Below, in pieces: positions 44,991 through 56,374 of a stretch of 64,000 nt of DNA (position 1 is its first letter; each line of letters opens with the position of its first letter). The position numbers and the translations under genes are program-made. Below the pieces are notes generated by a model. The model did no database searches. It was not told where the DNA came from and worked only from the letters and a program-made list of their open reading frames with translations. Origin of the DNA: Salvia splendens (lineage: Eukaryota > Streptophyta > Magnoliopsida > Lamiales > Lamiaceae); the NCBI RefSeq assembly GCF_004379255.2, contig NC_056045.1, forward strand, positions 4,994,560-5,058,559. The letters are read 5' to 3'.

Positions 44991-45986
44991 ATGTCTTCAT
45001 CCCGAGAAGGTCGTGTTGATAAGGGAAAGGGAAAGGCCAAGAGGCCATCTCGGAGATCCGTTATTGATGAAATTTCTCAAATGAACATGGATGAGTGGCA
45101 GGTTAATATTTATTATCTACTAATTTCATTAATTTTGAATTACATTTCATTATTGTTCATAATTTTATTTTGTATTTACAATACAAATATTATTTTGTAG
45201 GCTCGAGAAGAGCAAGATGTGGCACATGCTATTGCTCTCTCTCGCTCTCAATACCAAGGCGATGCTTATGTTGGTACCGGTAGTGGTGCTCCCGGTCGCG
45301 GTGCCTATTCCCAACAAAGTCCAACCCCCGTGAATGTTGATGAAGACGATGATGATGATGATGATGACGACGAGGAGGAGGGGGAGGAGGTAGAAGAGGT
45401 TCAAGAAATGCCACCCCCACCACCACCAAGGAGTCGGCGTGGTCGTGGTCGTGGACGTGGACAACCTCCTCAACCTCCTAGACCAGCTGAAAGGTCTTTA
45501 ACCTCAAACATCTTCGTGAAACATTTCAAGAGGGTACAAGATAGTAACGATCCAAACACTTATAATGTGTATTGCAACTATTGCGAAAACGTATACACAT
45601 TCCGAAAGGGTGGAGGGTACGGTACATTTACCCGTCACCTGGAGAAAGCGCATCCGGTCGAGTTTGGTATCGCTCCAACCCAAACTCAACTCAACTTTCA
45701 ACATGGAGTCGGAAGTGGGACGACGGGTTCATCCCAAACATCAGGTATGTGTAGCAATACTCTTTTGAAATATGATCACAAAAATGCTCTTAATGTGATG
45801 TCTAGATTTGCCGTTATGAAACATTTTCCATTCAATGCTTTTGATAACGATGCTTTTGAGTCGAGTATGCGGCAAGTATATAATGCCGCTGCAAGAAAAT
45901 TGAGTCGAACTTCAATGACGCGAGCTCAAGCCCTTTTCAAATTTTTTTTTCCCCCCTATTTCATAGATCATTCAGGATGCGGCTAA
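44991..45986 (+). pseudogene. hAT transposase N-terminal part (BED zinc finger)
   Basis: Exon 1 44991-45101 (MSSSREGRVDKGKGKAKRPS) and exon 2 from 45201, joined by a GT...AG intron. A poly-Asp/Glu tract and Pro and Arg-Gly stretches precede a BED-type finger (VYCNYCENVYTFRKGGGYG, then FTRHLEKAH; C-x2-C...H-x4-H). The frame continues through MSRFAVMKHFPFNAF and a region before the hAT catalytic core, then runs into the first inverted repeat and stops at 45986. It may still bind DNA if expressed. Confidence 0.85.
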
Positions 45987-46099
45987 GTTGTACTTGAAGA
46001 TCATTAAAATATATTCCCCATTTGATAAATATCAAATGCGGAATATATTTTAATGATCTTCAAGTACAACTTAGCCGCATCCTGAATGATCTATGAAAT
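45958..46099. repeat. inverted repeat 1 in hAT element (about 71-bp arms, no spacer)
   Basis: The left arm (ATTTCATAGATCATTCAGG...) is repeated in reverse complement, ending ...CCTGAATGATCTATGAAAT, with mismatches only near the centre at 46028/46029. In the forward direction the left arm can be read as coding-like sequence (IIQDAAKLYLKIIKIYSPFD). Confidence 0.92.
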
Positions 46100-46490
46100 C
46101 TTACCTTGGAATCAACCTTTTTTTCTTGCAAAATGTTGCCCATTTTCTAAGCAAACACATATCAGCACGCTATATACACATTGCTGCATTTCTAATAGGG
46201 GCAATTTGATCTTCCAAAGCAATCAATGCATCTCGAACACACATAGTCAGAACATTATTCAAGCATCTAGCATGGAAAAAATCAGAACAAACTATCTATT
46301 AGTACTAATTTTTTCCATGCTAGATGCTTGAATAATATTCTGACTATGTGTGTTCGAGATGCATTGATTGCTTTGGAAGATCAAATTGCCCCTATTAGAA
46401 ATGTAGCAATGTGTATATAGCGTGTTGATATGTGTTTGCTTAGAAAATGGGCAACATTTTGCAAGAAAAAAGGGTTGATCCCAAGGTAAG
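46100..46490. repeat. inverted repeat 2 in hAT element (183-bp arms, 25-bp loop)
   Basis: Arms 46100-46282 and 46308-46490 are reverse complements with few mismatches. The right arm read forwards gives LTMCVRDALIALEDQIAPIR, resembling the hAT transposase region around the conserved L-N-L-C-V-R-D segment. A transcript through here would fold into a long hairpin. Confidence 0.92.
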
Positions 46491-47117
46491 AGAACTACGT
46501 GGGCTTTGATTCCTCAATAAAATTGTGGATACGTAGGCAACTCAACTTAAATTTGAAAAGTTTAACTTTGAAAGTTTAAGTTGATCTCAAGCCCTTTTCA
46601 ATTTTTCCTTTTTCCCCCCCATTTCATTTTTTTTTAAATTTACCTTCCGAGTCCGACGAGGCGACGAGCCGACGCCCGACGACACTTGTAAATTATATTA
46701 CATTGTTGTATGTTGTTGTATTGTATACTTATGTATTGTAAATTGTAATGTATCGTTGTCCGTTACAACTCAAAATCAATAAAATTTATTTCATTTTCTC
46801 CTTATTCGTCTTATTTGTGCTTGAATTATGCATTGTCTTGTTCCGATTTGTTGTATAAAGCCAAATTTCAAATTTAAAAAAAAAATAATAATAATAATTG
46901 AACCGGCGAAACCGCCGGTTCAAAAACCGGAACCGCCAAAACCGCCGGAAAACCGGCGGTTCCGAACCGGAACCGGAACCGCCCGGTTTTCGAACCGGAA
47001 CCGGAACCGTGAAATAGCCTCACGGTCCGGTTCCGGTTCCGCTTCCGCCAAAACCGGAACCGGCGGTTCCGAACCGGAACCGCCGGTTTTCGAACCGTGG
47101 GCATCTCTACCTAATAT

Positions 47118-47305
47118 GCGTAATGACTAATGAGCACCAAACGCTCCACCTAATAAGGCATATTTACTATAGTAATTAATTAGATTTTAATGAATCAATT
47201 AATATCGATTTGAATTGTTGTCATTGTTGGAAGTCGCCCACTAGAGTGGTTATTGCCCCATTTTGGGTTCGAGTTCCTTGCAATAAATTTATATTTCAAA
47301 CTGAA
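47118..47305. other. spacer between two transposons
   Basis: Short AT-rich spacer; no gene seen. Confidence 0.5.
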
Positions 47306-47308
47306 TAA

Positions 47309-48047
47309 GACCATCCACAATAGGCGCCCAGCGACCGCCCAGCCGAGCGCCGGCGCTGGGCGGTTCGCTGGGCGGTCTATTGCAGCCACCCAGCGGCTGA
47401 GTGGAGAGAGAAACCGCGCAGCGCTGGGCGGTTATGTGGCGCTGGGCGGTCGGCTGGGCGGTCCGTTCGACGCTATTGCAGCGCCCGGATCGCCCAGCGC
47501 ACCGCCTAGCGCGAAAATTAATTTTTTTTTTCCGAAACACTATATATACGCGCTTTGCTCGTCATTTTCATTCGCACCACTTGTTTTAACGAGTACTCTC
47601 TCTAATGTATTTTTTATTAATGCGAGGAGTGAATTGTCACTCTTTTTTATTAATGTATTTTTTTTTTAAAATTAATGTACTTTTTTTAAATTATTGTACT
47701 TTTTTAAATTTTAATAGTATTATTAAACTTTTCCCGTATATGTCTCGTAAATTAAATTTCGCATATTGTGTGATTGTTAATTATTTCATTTTGTATATAT
47801 TTGTTAATAGTGATGTGGATAGTATTATTAATGTTTCCCGTATATGTCTCGTAAATTAAATTCCGTATATTGTGTGATTGTTAATTATGTCATTTTATAT
47901 AATTGTTATTAGTGATGTGGCTATTGATGTGGCTGGGCTATTTATGATGTGGCTAGGCTATGGCTGGACTATTTATGATGTGGCAGGAGGAGTTTGTGGC
48001 TAGGCTATGGCTGGGTTATTGCTGGGCTATTCCTATTGTGGATGGCC
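47309..48047. mobile_element. PIF/Harbinger-like non-autonomous element
   Basis: 739 bp between TAA target sites (47306-47308, 48048-48050) with near-perfect inverted ends (GACCATCCACAATAGG / CCTATTGTGGATGGCC). GC-rich CGCCCAGCG repeats lie near the left end and GGCTGGGCTA repeats near the right. The leader at about 47565 matches that of the Harbinger element at 8444, so they belong to one family. No transposase is present. Confidence 0.88.
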
Positions 48048-48050
48048 TAA

Positions 48051-48645
48051 AAGAGTTAAAATACGGACTATTTTCCAATTATCTATTGTCCACTTACGTT
48101 TGTAGGAAATGAAATCCAATATCTTATCAATGGATTCTCATAATTAAAAAACAAAACATGCAAACTCTATGTCTTAATGAAACGAAAAACCAGCAAAAAC
48201 AACCATCGCAAGAATTTATTTACTTAATACTAAGAGTGAACTACAAAAATGGTCCATAGACTATGTGTTTATCTCACTCATAGTCCCTGAACTTTAAAAA
48301 TATCGTCATACATCCCTGGACTAAGGGTTTATTTAAAAAATAGTCATTTTGGCTATTTTTATCCGAAAATACCCTTTTGAGCTATTGGGCAATTAGTCTT
48401 TTCTCATTTTTAACTTTTTCAATCTGATATTATTTCAATCTCATTTTTAACTTTCTCATTTCATGTTTGTAGGAAAATTTAATCTAGGAAAATGAAAGCA
48501 ATGTTCTTCCTTCCTTTAAAATATCATTTAGAATTATTATTCACTATTTTTAAAATTCAATACCAAGAATAATTTCTAAAACGAAAGCTGTCGGCTAAAC
48601 AATCAAAAGAAACAGAGTATTTCTTGAACTGAAGACTGAAAAACG
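48051..48645. other. intergenic region
   Basis: AT-rich; a stretch at 48250-48380 with TGGTCCATAGACTATG and TAGTCCCTGAACTT looks like an old repeat of unknown class. No gene is seen. Confidence 0.45.
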
Positions 48646-48935
48646 TAATCAATTTCATTGAAACAAAGAAACAGGAAACGAAATTAAGCAGCATCACTTA
48701 AAAAAAGAGTAACTGCATAAAAGAAGATGATGAAAGCAAAGAGTTGTTACTCATCTACTACTCTGGCAATGGTTTCAAACATTTGCCATTAGCATCAAAA
48801 GCTTTTTCTTATTTCTTCATAAACGAAATTTCTCAACTATTATACTACGTCTCTCTTCACCTCTAGTTAGCATACCAAAATTCAGTTCATGCCTCCAACA
48901 ATAATCGGAGGTGAGCCGCCCAAAACAACGTTTTT

Positions 48936-50822
48936 TCAATGGCCACGAAAAACATATGCAAGGGATAACGCAGCCAAGAGCGTGGTGGCCGATGACAACA
49001 TAGTCCAAAAGCTCTTCTTCTTCTGCTCATCCATCACACTGCTCCGCAGCACCTCCAACTGCCTCTTCATCTCCTCCACCTTACCAGCTTTGCTCTTGAA
49101 AGCATTCTTTATCGTCTCCATTTCCACAACGTGCACCTTCAGCGCCTCACCATTAGCATGCACATTGCCAACTTCGCCCTCACACACCTCTTTAGAGCAG
49201 AAGGCTGATGTCCCCTTCAGCATTTTCAGCACTAGCTTCAAGTTGGCATCTGCAGTCTCTGCCTTACTCTTCATTGAATTGAATTCAGCCCGCGATTTAG
49301 CCATGGTTTCTTGCAGAGAAGCAATCTCCTCTCTCAGCTTTCCACATCGGCTCTCTAACTCCACTTTCTCACTCAAGATTGCAGCCTTCTCTGTCTTCAC
49401 CGCCTTACTAGCCTTGTGGCTTTCCTTGATTCTTTTCTCCATTTCTTCAATCTTAGCCTTTAGTTTCAGTGCATTCTGCTTCTCCTCATCGAGGCAACGC
49501 TCCACTCCTTCCCTTTCAACATAAACCTTCTCGACTTTACTCTTGAACTCACCAACTTGAGTTTCTAAGTTCCTTATCTTGTCAACATAAGCCACATTCG
49601 ATCCCTCCAATTTGACAACAGCATCCCTAAGTTCATGTACATGGCTTCCCAACTCTCTAACTCGGCCCTCCACATTACTTTTCTCCTCCAAAATCACAAT
49701 CTTCTCATTAGCTAAGCCCTCCAATTCAAGACTCCTCTCAGCTAAATTCTTCAGCGCATCATTCAATTCCCTCTCAATCACACCTTTCTCACCAGCCAAC
49801 TCCTTAATCCTCTTCTCACTCAACTTCATCTCCCCAACCAATCGATCAGTCTCCTTCCACATCTCACTAAGCTTCGCCTCACCCTCAGCACACTTCTTAT
49901 CCAACTCGGCCACAATCTTCTGCAGATTCGCCTCTTCATTCTTCAAGCCAGCCACCATCTCATTGATTCCAGTCATAACATTCTCCAACTCTAACCTTTT
50001 GCCTATCTCCCCATTCTTCTCCTTCTCAACCTCTCCTTTCTCCCTAACAATCACACTGATTTCATCCTTCATCTTCTCTAAAAGTTTATTCGACTCCTTC
50101 AAATCCCTCACCGACGATTCCTTCTCTTCCATCAGCAACTTGATCCGGATCGCCATTCCTTCTCTCTCACTCACTAGAGCATTATAGGCAGATCGTGACT
50201 CTTCAATCTCCCTTTCAAAATCCCTAATTTTTTCACTCAATTCAGCCAGATTCGCCCTCAACCCTAAATCCTCCTCAATTTGTCGATTCAGCTTAGCTTC
50301 AAAAACATCCCTCTCCACGCGAACTCGCTTCGAAGCCGCTCTCTCAGCCCCCAATGCACCTTCGCTCTCACTCAACGCTGCATTCAGCCTCGCAATCGTA
50401 CTAGCCCTCTCCTCTACCTCTCTCTCCTTTTCCCTAATTTCCATCTCCAACCCCTTCATTTCCCGAACAATCTCCTCCCCTTCCACACCGACCTGAACAG
50501 CTACATAAACTGCCACAACTCTCCTCTCAAGTTCAAGCTCGGCCACCCGCTCAACAAGCTGAGTCAACTCGGAGCCCAAAGCCTCCTTGTCCGAGTTCGA
50601 GCGAGTCAGCTCCATCTCCAGAGAGCCTTTGGACTGGAGAAGTGAGTCCACCTGCTGGCGGCGCTCGACCGCCTCCTTGAGCAGCATCTGATTCAGAGAT
50701 TTGAGGCTCTCGAGCTTCTCCGAATCTACGGAAGACGGCGGCGGCGAGTCCATCGATTGAGACTTCACCGTTGCGTCCTGCTTCTGCGATGGCTTGACAT
50801 TGGATACTTTCTTCTTCGCCAT
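48936..50822 (-). CDS. coiled-coil tail-anchored protein, copy 2 (PMD-like)
   Basis: A single-exon gene of 628 residues, MAKKKVSN start at 50822, closely similar over its whole length to copy 1 (40606-42489) and in the same orientation. It shares the ERRQQVDSLLQSKGSLE start region, the long coiled coil and the tail KKKSFWTMLSSATTLLAALS. The frame is intact. Differences include the N-terminal linker (SQKQDATVKSQSMDSPPPSS) and scattered substitutions, so the duplication is not very recent. The 3' UTR and a short 5' UTR are also duplicated. Tail-anchored organelle protein is the inferred location; the exact function is unknown. Confidence 0.8.
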   Translation of the reverse strand: MAKKKVSNVKPSQKQDATVKSQSMDSPPPSSVDSEKLESLKSLNQMLLKEAVERRQQVDSLLQSKGSLEMELTRSNSDKEALGSELTQLVERVAELELERRVVAVYVAVQVGVEGEEIVREMKGLEMEIREKEREVEERASTIARLNAALSESEGALGAERAASKRVRVERDVFEAKLNRQIEEDLGLRANLAELSEKIRDFEREIEESRSAYNALVSEREGMAIRIKLLMEEKESSVRDLKESNKLLEKMKDEISVIVREKGEVEKEKNGEIGKRLELENVMTGINEMVAGLKNEEANLQKIVAELDKKCAEGEAKLSEMWKETDRLVGEMKLSEKRIKELAGEKGVIERELNDALKNLAERSLELEGLANEKIVILEEKSNVEGRVRELGSHVHELRDAVVKLEGSNVAYVDKIRNLETQVGEFKSKVEKVYVEREGVERCLDEEKQNALKLKAKIEEMEKRIKESHKASKAVKTEKAAILSEKVELESRCGKLREEIASLQETMAKSRAEFNSMKSKAETADANLKLVLKMLKGTSAFCSKEVCEGEVGNVHANGEALKVHVVEMETIKNAFKSKAGKVEEMKRQLEVLRSSVMDEQKKKSFWTMLSSATTLLAALSLAYVFRGH

Positions 50823-51421
50823 CTCCTTTACTTTAAGCGGAAAAATTTTGACCTAATTTTGGTGGTGGCGAAAGGGAATTTAGGGATTCAAGATGAAGGG
50901 TTGAGGTTTTCAAATGTTTTTTTTTTTTGAATATTTTGTTAGATTTAAACTCGATTATAGGAGTTGGAGATGGGAATCAAATTTGAATTTTGGAGGGCTC
51001 GCAATACGAAGGGGGGATTTTTTTATTGCCACGCCCACTTCGATAAATCTTTTTGTAAATAAAAAGAGAGTAAAATATCATTATTTTAGTGATTTCTTAA
51101 TTTTGTTCATTTTAAATCTCTTTTTTCTCTTTAACATTAATACAGTACATTAATTAGAGAATATTTTTTTTTTATCTTTACTTAACCTAATAAACAACAT
51201 CCCTAAAATCGCGTGTCAATTAATAAATGGATATAATCTTTATAATAGAGGTAGTGTATATTATATTCCTTTCATTCTAGTCTTTTTTATGAGCTATCCT
51301 ATTCAAAATATATTTCTAAAAAATTGAAATACCATTCTCTATTTTATGTTCTAAACTTAACTTAAACAGACTGAATAAAATCTTACGTCAAAAAAGAAAT
51401 GTTTCAATGAGATAGAATGGG
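50823..51421. other. intergenic region upstream of coiled-coil copy 2
   Basis: Promoter side of copy 2; AT-rich, no gene or element ends recognised before 51422. Confidence 0.5.
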
Positions 51422-51424
51422 TAA

Positions 51425-52344
51425 GGCCATCCACATCCACGTCTCAATACCGTCTCATTCATTAACTATTCATGGGTCATACTGCAGTTTTTACCCTATC
51501 TCTTAACTAAGAGACAGCACCTGCAACCCTCATCTCTTAAAATCATCTTATCCCTTAACTATTCATTCAATTTCATTTTTTATTTTTATTTCCAACAAAA
51601 TTCAATTAATAAAAACACACATCCTAAAAAAATAAAAATAAAACACACAATTAAAATCTTAAAAAAAGTTAAAAAAACATAATTTGAAATACTAGAAATT
51701 AAAAATTGCACACTTAAATTATAAAAACTACTCTGCCAGCGAATCATCTCCCGAAGGCGGTGGCGGAATACCATGTTGTCCTGCCAGATACGCAATGCCG
51801 ACAATATGGGCACCCAAAACATTGTACATGCCCCCCAGTCGACAAACGCGTTCAAGTCGTAGCCACCCTCCCCGCCGGAGTTTACGTCACCGGACATTTT
51901 TGCAGAAATTGGAGAGGAAAGAGAGATGATATGATAGTGATGAGAAGAAAAAAAAGGTGAGAGATAGTGTGTTTGTGTAAAATGAAAGAGGTGGGAGTAT
52001 TTATAGAATAAAAAAATTAAAAATTAAAAATTAAAAAATTACCGTTTCAAACTGTGGTATTACCCTTTAAAATTTTTAATTTTTTTTTTCAAAAAATCTA
52101 TTTTTTTTAAAAAAAAATTATTTATTGCTTCAACATGATGACGCCCACTCGCGGGCCCGCGAGTGGGCGTCACGCCGCGCTCCAGAGCTTGCCACGTGGC
52201 ACTGGCGCGTGGCAAGCTGGCTCGCCAGCTTCTTCTCCGGGGCGGGACACGCGACGCGACGGGCACCTTGCATCGCCGTCTCGATGCGGTCTCGTCTCGC
52301 CAAGACGAGACTGAGCCCGCATCTAGACGGCGATGCGGATGCTC
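51425..52344 (-). mobile_element. PIF/Harbinger-like deletion derivative
   Basis: 920 bp between TAA sites (51422-51424, 52345-52347) with ends GGCCATCCACATC and GATGCGGATGCTC, which correspond as imperfect inverted repeats. It contains a minus-strand frame 51586-51897 (MSGDVNSGGEGGYDLNAFVD), probably the N-terminus of the element's DNA-binding accessory protein. Its left third and its CG-rich right end resemble the element at 38629. Confidence 0.85.
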
Positions 52345-52347
52345 TAA

Positions 52348-53453
52348 TTATAGTTGTCCATGACATGTTTTCTGCATATTTTTTAATACTTATATTGATA
52401 AAATAAAAGAGAATAAATTAACTTTTAAATTGAATAAAAAATAGAAAAATGCAAAAAATAATAATTTATTACTAAAAATAAAAATAATACTTTTGCAGAC
52501 GGATTGAATGAGAAAATGACTTGTATCTAAATTAGAAAGATTTTTTATAAATAAATGAATATGAGTTTTAAAATTATATTGGATCAATTACATAATTAGA
52601 TATATTGAAAAAATGTTGTTTTTCTTAAGTACACCAATCCCTTATTTATAGGAGTAGAAATTATGAAAAAGATTAAATTGCAGTATTATATAGGTTTATG
52701 AGTTTATCACTATTCGATATGAACTTATATACTTTTGGGAATTTATTTTTTAAAAAGACTAAACATTAGATTATTAACTAACTAATAAAGTGGAATTAAC
52801 AAGTGTCTATATATATATAGGGATGTAGTGGTTGATATAATGTCATTTGGATTATATTTAAAATTTAAATAATAATTAAATAAAATTAAGGTGTATTAAT
52901 GTCAATTCTCTTTTACTAAAATATTCTAATATTTTAAATTTACAAAACTCTCTCGATTTAAATTATTTTTTCACAAAAAATATATCAAATTAAAGGTAAT
53001 TTTTATAAGGATTCTAACGAGATCTCAATTGCATATGTTCCGACAACGTTCAGATGATGAAATTTGATTATTTTTATTTCAGTTTTCGTATATGTTGATA
53101 AGTTTATTTTTATCAACAAATATATTTAAAAAATTCAATATAATGCATGTAAAATCTCAATAAAACCGTATTGATATTTTCGTGTACTTGTGTTGAAATA
53201 CTCATGTCATTGTGTTCATATTGTAATGCACTATGTTGATATAAAAAACACGAAAATTATGATGTGATAACAGAATGACGATCTTACCCCTTTATTGATA
53301 TTTTGTCTACTATTTATTACAATTCGTAAGATTTAATCTCATCCACTCATTTTAAAATCTAAGGATATAGATTTGGTCTTGATTTTTGATTATGATGCTA
53401 TAAGCAATATAAGAGGACTCTTCCATATGTATCCATTCAGCTGCGACAATGCT
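52348..53453. other. AT-rich intergenic region
   Basis: More than 1 kb of AT-rich sequence with no gene or element boundary that I can support. Confidence 0.55.
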
Positions 53454-53458
53454 CTCAT

Positions 53459-54062
53459 TGTTGGTTTCTGGGGATTACAAGAGATAAAAGCCGGGCGTAA
53501 TACAACCCAAAAGAAGGAATACAAAAGAGGAAACTGAACTAGAATGAGATTACAAATGTAAAAACGAAACAGTAACCGTAAAAATTGTTTGAGCCGAGTC
53601 GAGGAGGCCTCTTCCCGCAAGACGAGATACGCCCCGGTAGTGCTCTTCGGTTTGGCGTGTCGTCCCCAAAGGTAAAACGGCTACGTCCCTATTGATGCAG
53701 CACCGCAATCAGTAGAGCTCCGGCGAACTGGATGTAGGAGAGGGCAGAGCTTCGACAGAAAGACAATGCAGAGAGGGAGAGAGCTTATGCTGTAATGCTT
53801 GTGAATGATATGTTGTAATGCATGGAGTGGCTAGCCTATTTATAGGCTCAGTCCACTGCTGTGGGTCAACAGCCATGAAGGCTCATCATGGCAGATTTGT
53901 AACCGCCGACGGTTACGAGCGTGTGGCAGGAGTGTGCCATCCGTGTGTGGAGCGTGTGGATTTCTCACGTGGCAGTCGTGACTGTGCCTCGCTTGACGAC
54001 GTGTCAAGCCACTTGGATTGCTGACTCGGCGGTGGTCCAAAAAGAATAGTTTGGGCCAAGCC
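53459..54062 (-). repeat. 3' LTR of Copia element, truncated
   Basis: Matches 58859-59462 at all but one position that I could compare; homology stops abruptly at 54062. It contains a TATA-like TATAAATA (minus strand) at 53837-53844. The U3 part is missing. Confidence 0.93.
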
Positions 54063-54523
54063 ACTTTGGATTCATAAGTGCGTTTTTTATGAAGCGACCA
54101 CACTTCGCACTTACATAGGTGATTCTTAGTCAAGTACCTTGCCATACTTGGTCTCTTTGAGAATTCCATCTCTTTGAGATCCTTAAGAACCATTAAAAGT
54201 CATAGACTTAGCCTTTACCACTAGGCAAGCTCTCCAACACTCTATTGCTCTCTAGGGAATAGATATAGTTGAGTGTTTCTCATGAACTCTCATAGCTTAG
54301 TTGTCCCTTTGAACCAAGTTCTTGGGATCTCCAGTCATCATGGTTGGGTTACCACTATGATAGTTCTTTAGTTTGTGGATTTCAAACCCATTCCCTCTAG
54401 CAACTTATTCATTTGATCACGGTTTAACCCTTTGGTTAGCGGATCCGCTAGATTATCTATTGACTTCACATAGTCAATTGTAATCACCCCTGTTGTGATC
54501 AAATGTCTCACGGTGTTATGTCG
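54063..54523 (-). pseudogene. RNase H end and 3' untranslated part of Copia element
   Basis: The minus strand carries the end of the polyprotein after a frame break (ITTGVITIDYVKSIDNLADP then LTKGLNRDQMNKLLEGMG), typical of Copia RNase H tails. About 300 bp of non-coding sequence follow up to the LTR junction. Confidence 0.75.
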
Positions 54524-55690
54524 TCAACGTATATGTCGAGACTTACCGTTATAGAAGCCATTGTTTGCCCTTCCAAAAGCTGCTTGGCTATCGCAGTGGA
54601 TCAGCACTGGTGGCACTGGCTTAGACCAACATGGAATGTCTTCAAGGAAGTTCTTAAGCCACTCGGCTTCCTCACCAGCCTTATCCAAGGCAATGAACTC
54701 CGATTCCATTGTTGATCGGGCTATACATGTCTGTTTTGTGGATTTCCACGATACAGCACCACCCCCAATAGTAAAGACATATCCACTTGTTGAAAGTGAG
54801 TCTCTATTATCGGATATCCAATTGGCATCACAGTACCCTTCAAGTACCGGGGGGTATCTCGAGAAGTGTAGCCCAAGATTTTGAGTGTGTTTTAAATATC
54901 TCAAAACCCTCACAAGAGCTCTCCAATGCTCTTTGCTTGGATTGCTCGTGTAACGACTTAACTTGTTCACGGCACAAGCAATGTCAGGTCGAGTGCAATT
55001 AGTCAAGTACATAATGCACCCGATGACCCGTGCATACTCTTCTTGTGCAACGGGCTCGCCTTTGTTTTTGCTCAAGTGAACATCGAGTTCAATTGGAGTC
55101 TTAACCGGCGTGCCATCATAGGCTTTGAATTTATTCAATATCTTCTCAACATAATGTGATTGTGTTAAGATGATTCCATCATTCGTTCTTAGAATCTTCA
55201 TTCCAAGAATTACATCGGCTAGACCCATGTCTTTCATGTCAAAGTTTCTCTTTAACATGGCCTTTGTATCGTTAATTACTTGAGTGTTACTACCCAAGAT
55301 TAACATATCATCAACGTAGAGACACACTATAATATGACCGTTATTAGTGCTCTTGATGTAGACACATTTGTCGCACTCGTTGATTTTAAACCCATTTGAT
55401 AACATCACATTATCAAACTTCAAGTGCCATTGCAATAGCGCTTGTTTCAATCCATATAGGGACTTTACGAGCTTGCATACCTTTTTCTCTTGTCCAGGTA
55501 CTACAAACCCTTCGGGTTGTTCCATATAGATTTCATCTTCTAGTTCACCATTTAGAAACGCGGTCTTTACATCCATTTGATGAATCTCAAGATTGTGCAA
55601 TGCAGCAATAGCGAGAAGCACTCGTATAGATGTAATCCTTCTTACAGGTGAATAGGTATCGAAGAAGTCATGTCCTTCCTTTTGTTTAAA
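54524..55690 (-). pseudogene. pol: Copia reverse transcriptase and RNase H
   Basis: Contains [35 protein letters not shown], the catalytic [10 protein letters not shown], and RNase H signatures ([51 protein letters not shown]). The upstream end reads [21 protein letters not shown] and is cut from the preceding segment by a TGA at 55706-55708, most simply a CGA-to-TGA change. Confidence 0.9.
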
Positions 55691-55705
55691 ACCCTTTACT
55701 ACTAA

Positions 55706-56374
55706 TCAGGCTTTATACTTATCAACTGTTCCATCGGCCTTAAACTTTCTTTTAAGAACCCATTTGCATCCTAAAGGTTTAGCACCTTCGGGCAAATCAA
55801 CCAACACCCATGTGTGGTTTAGCAAAATTGAATCAATTTCGCTTTGAACAGCTTCTCTCCAATGCAGCCCGTCTGGGCCAGCAAAGGCTACTTTTATCGA
55901 TGTTGGTTCTTCATCCAACATGAAAGCAATGTAGTCAGGACCAAAAGTTTTTGGTGTTCTGACTCTATTACCACGTCTTAGTACTGTATCTTTTGGATCG
56001 GGCCTTGCACGCTTGCGCGATTCAGGTTCCGCATCTGCTGATTTAGAACTAGTGGCTTCTTCTTCCACTTGTTTAGAACTAGTGGCTTCTTCAATTCTTG
56101 TCTCAGAATTGGTTGAGACTTTTTCCTTGTCTTTGCAAGGAAATGTATTTTCGAGAAATACAGCATTCCTCGACTCAATTGGTGTTCCTACTGTGATAGT
56201 CGATATTTCAGACTTGTGAACAACAAATCGATATGCACTACTGTTAAGTGCATATCCAATGAAGATGCAATCAACCGTCTTAGGTCCGATTGTAACTTTT
56301 TTGGGCGGAGGAACCATCACCTTAGCCAAACACCCCCACACTTTGAGGTGTAGGATGGCTTCCTTCCCTTCCAC
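55706..56374 (-). pseudogene. pol: Copia integrase C-terminal linker and start of reverse transcriptase
   Basis: [18 protein letters not shown] and DCIFIGYALNSSAYRF are the post-catalytic integrase region. A Ser/Glu-rich linker follows and then GLHWREAVQSEIDSILLNHT and PLGCKWVLKRKFKADG, the start of Copia reverse transcriptase. A frame shift near 56330-56370 separates it from the catalytic integrase. Confidence 0.88.

Larger units (their letters stand above)
44133..47109 (+). mobile_element. hAT element with rearranged, inverted-repeat interior
   Basis: Ends TAGACATGCCCAC and GTGGGCATCTCTA are inverted repeats. CCTAATAT is duplicated at 44125-44132 and 47110-47117, 8 bp as expected for hAT. 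Both subterminal regions (44145-44640 and 46900-47100) are filled with repeats of the type ACCGGCGGTT and GGAACCGGAACC. The interior encodes a BED-finger N-terminal part of a hAT transposase, followed by two long inverted repeats in place of the catalytic region, so no functional transposase is made. Confidence 0.9.
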
